A stretch of 5,902 nucleotides of DNA from Phycisphaerales bacterium. Lineage in GTDB: Bacteria > Planctomycetota > Phycisphaerae > Tepidisphaerales > Tepidisphaeraceae. Shown here piece after piece: positions 5,702 through 5,902 of this stretch. The stretch is from assembly GCA_028288945.1 (NCBI GenBank), contig JAQGHH010000560.1:1-5902 (forward strand), given 5' to 3'. The notes under the pieces were generated by a model that saw nothing but the letters and a program-made list of their open reading frames with translations, did not search any database and was not told the origin of the DNA. The translations under genes and the position numbers were made by a program. Each line of letters starts with the position of its first letter. Within the stretch, counting starts at the first letter, position 1.

Positions 5702-5771
5702 GTCAGTGGTCAGTTGCGTCGGCTTCTTGCAACTGACCACGGACAACTGACCACTGACAATTGACCAATTA
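5702..5771. repeat. Heptad-repeat hairpin 4 (GTCAGTG type), abutting purF and the ridA stop
   Basis: The left arm (5702-5716) is GTCAGTG, GTCAGTT, G. The right side has six 7-base units from 5730: CAACTGA, CCACGGA, CAACTGA, CCACTGA, CAATTGA, CCAATTA. The left arm can pair with 5730-5744 (15 bp, one mismatch, 13-base loop) or, perfectly, with 5744-5758, so two alternative stems are possible. It begins 4 bases after the purF stop, and its last unit contains the TAA of the - strand ridA gene (5769-5771). It could slow or end transcription from both sides but has no clear T-tract. Confidence 0.85.
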
Positions 5772-5902
5772 CGCAACCACCGCATCCGCCTCAATCTCAA
5801 TTTGCGCATCGGCGTCGATCAGCTTTGTGACTTCGACGATCGTCGTGGCGGGGCGGATTTCGGCGAAGACTTCGCCGTGGACGAGCGCGACTTGTTCCCA
5901 CT
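5769..5902 (-). CDS. RidA (YjgF/YER057c/UK114) family protein, C-terminal fragment
   Basis: Only the last 43 residues are in the window; the start lies beyond the right edge. The visible part reads WEQVALVHGEVFAEIRPAT, then TIVEVTKLIDADAQIEIEAD, then AVVA. It matches the C-terminal end of RidA-family proteins. The Arg in RPATT and the Glu in IEIEA sit where Escherichia coli RidA has its substrate-binding Arg105 and Glu120. That suggests an active deaminase of the type that hydrolyses reactive enamines/imines (2-aminoacrylate and similar), but the rest of the active site cannot be seen. It is convergent with purF, 70 bases apart, with hairpin 4 filling the gap. The family call is good; assignment to true RidA rather than another Rid subgroup is not possible from this fragment. 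Confidence 0.85.
   Translation of the reverse strand, partial: WEQVALVHGEVFAEIRPATTIVEVTKLIDADAQIEIEADAVVA

Noticed and set aside
786..5771. The four hairpins as a CRISPR array or as ordinary intrinsic terminators
   Set aside because: There are no uniform repeats with unique spacers, the units are only 7-8 bases, and none has the short GC stem plus T-tract of a terminator. One also lies between divergent genes where no terminator is needed.
5348..5809. Open frame on the - strand across the end of purF and hairpin 4
   Set aside because: It is a shadow of purF; the part read from hairpin 4 is simply translated repeat.

Overview
The window is GC-rich bacterial chromosome with ordinary housekeeping genes and two genes of unknown function. 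The best guess for the host is Planctomycetota or a near relative. This is inferred from the GC-rich composition, the shape of RsgA, the large membrane proteins with proline-rich N-termini and the scattered housekeeping genes. It was not tested by any search.

Layout from left to right. (1) Two tandem + strand genes (1-774, cut by the window edge, and 890-2248) encode paralogous membrane proteins of unknown function. Each has a soluble module followed by three C-terminal membrane helices and a shared tail. (2) On the - strand lie infA (translation initiation factor IF-1, GTG start, 2263-2484) and, upstream of it, rsgA (circularly permuted ribosome-assembly GTPase, 2649-3863). This RsgA lacks the usual C-terminal zinc-binding segment. 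(3) Divergent from rsgA is purF (4181-5698, TTG start), a complete amidophosphoribosyltransferase of the Fe-S, propeptide-bearing type. (4) Convergent with purF is the 3' end of a RidA-family gene (5769-5902), cut by the right edge.

The most striking signal is not in the genes. Every intergenic gap longer than 20 bases (four of four) holds one long imperfect or perfect hairpin. The arms of each hairpin are built from a short word repeated in tandem every 7 bases (three cases) or 8 bases (one case). The word differs each time (GAGGATA, GGGTTCAA, GTGGAAC, GTCAGTG types) but the architecture is the same, and the 5' arm is always the G-rich one. Two of these elements run into the ends of genes and supply, or directly abut, the stop codons of rsgA and ridA. 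They look like one class of element defined by structure rather than sequence. The closest described class I know is the heptanucleotide short tandemly repeated repetitive (STRR) sequences of cyanobacteria.

Functionally, infA and rsgA both act on the small ribosomal subunit. PurF makes the unstable amine phosphoribosylamine, and RidA-family proteins remove reactive enamine/imine intermediates, so purF and ridA have a possible metabolic link. The two membrane paralogues have no evident tie to either pair.
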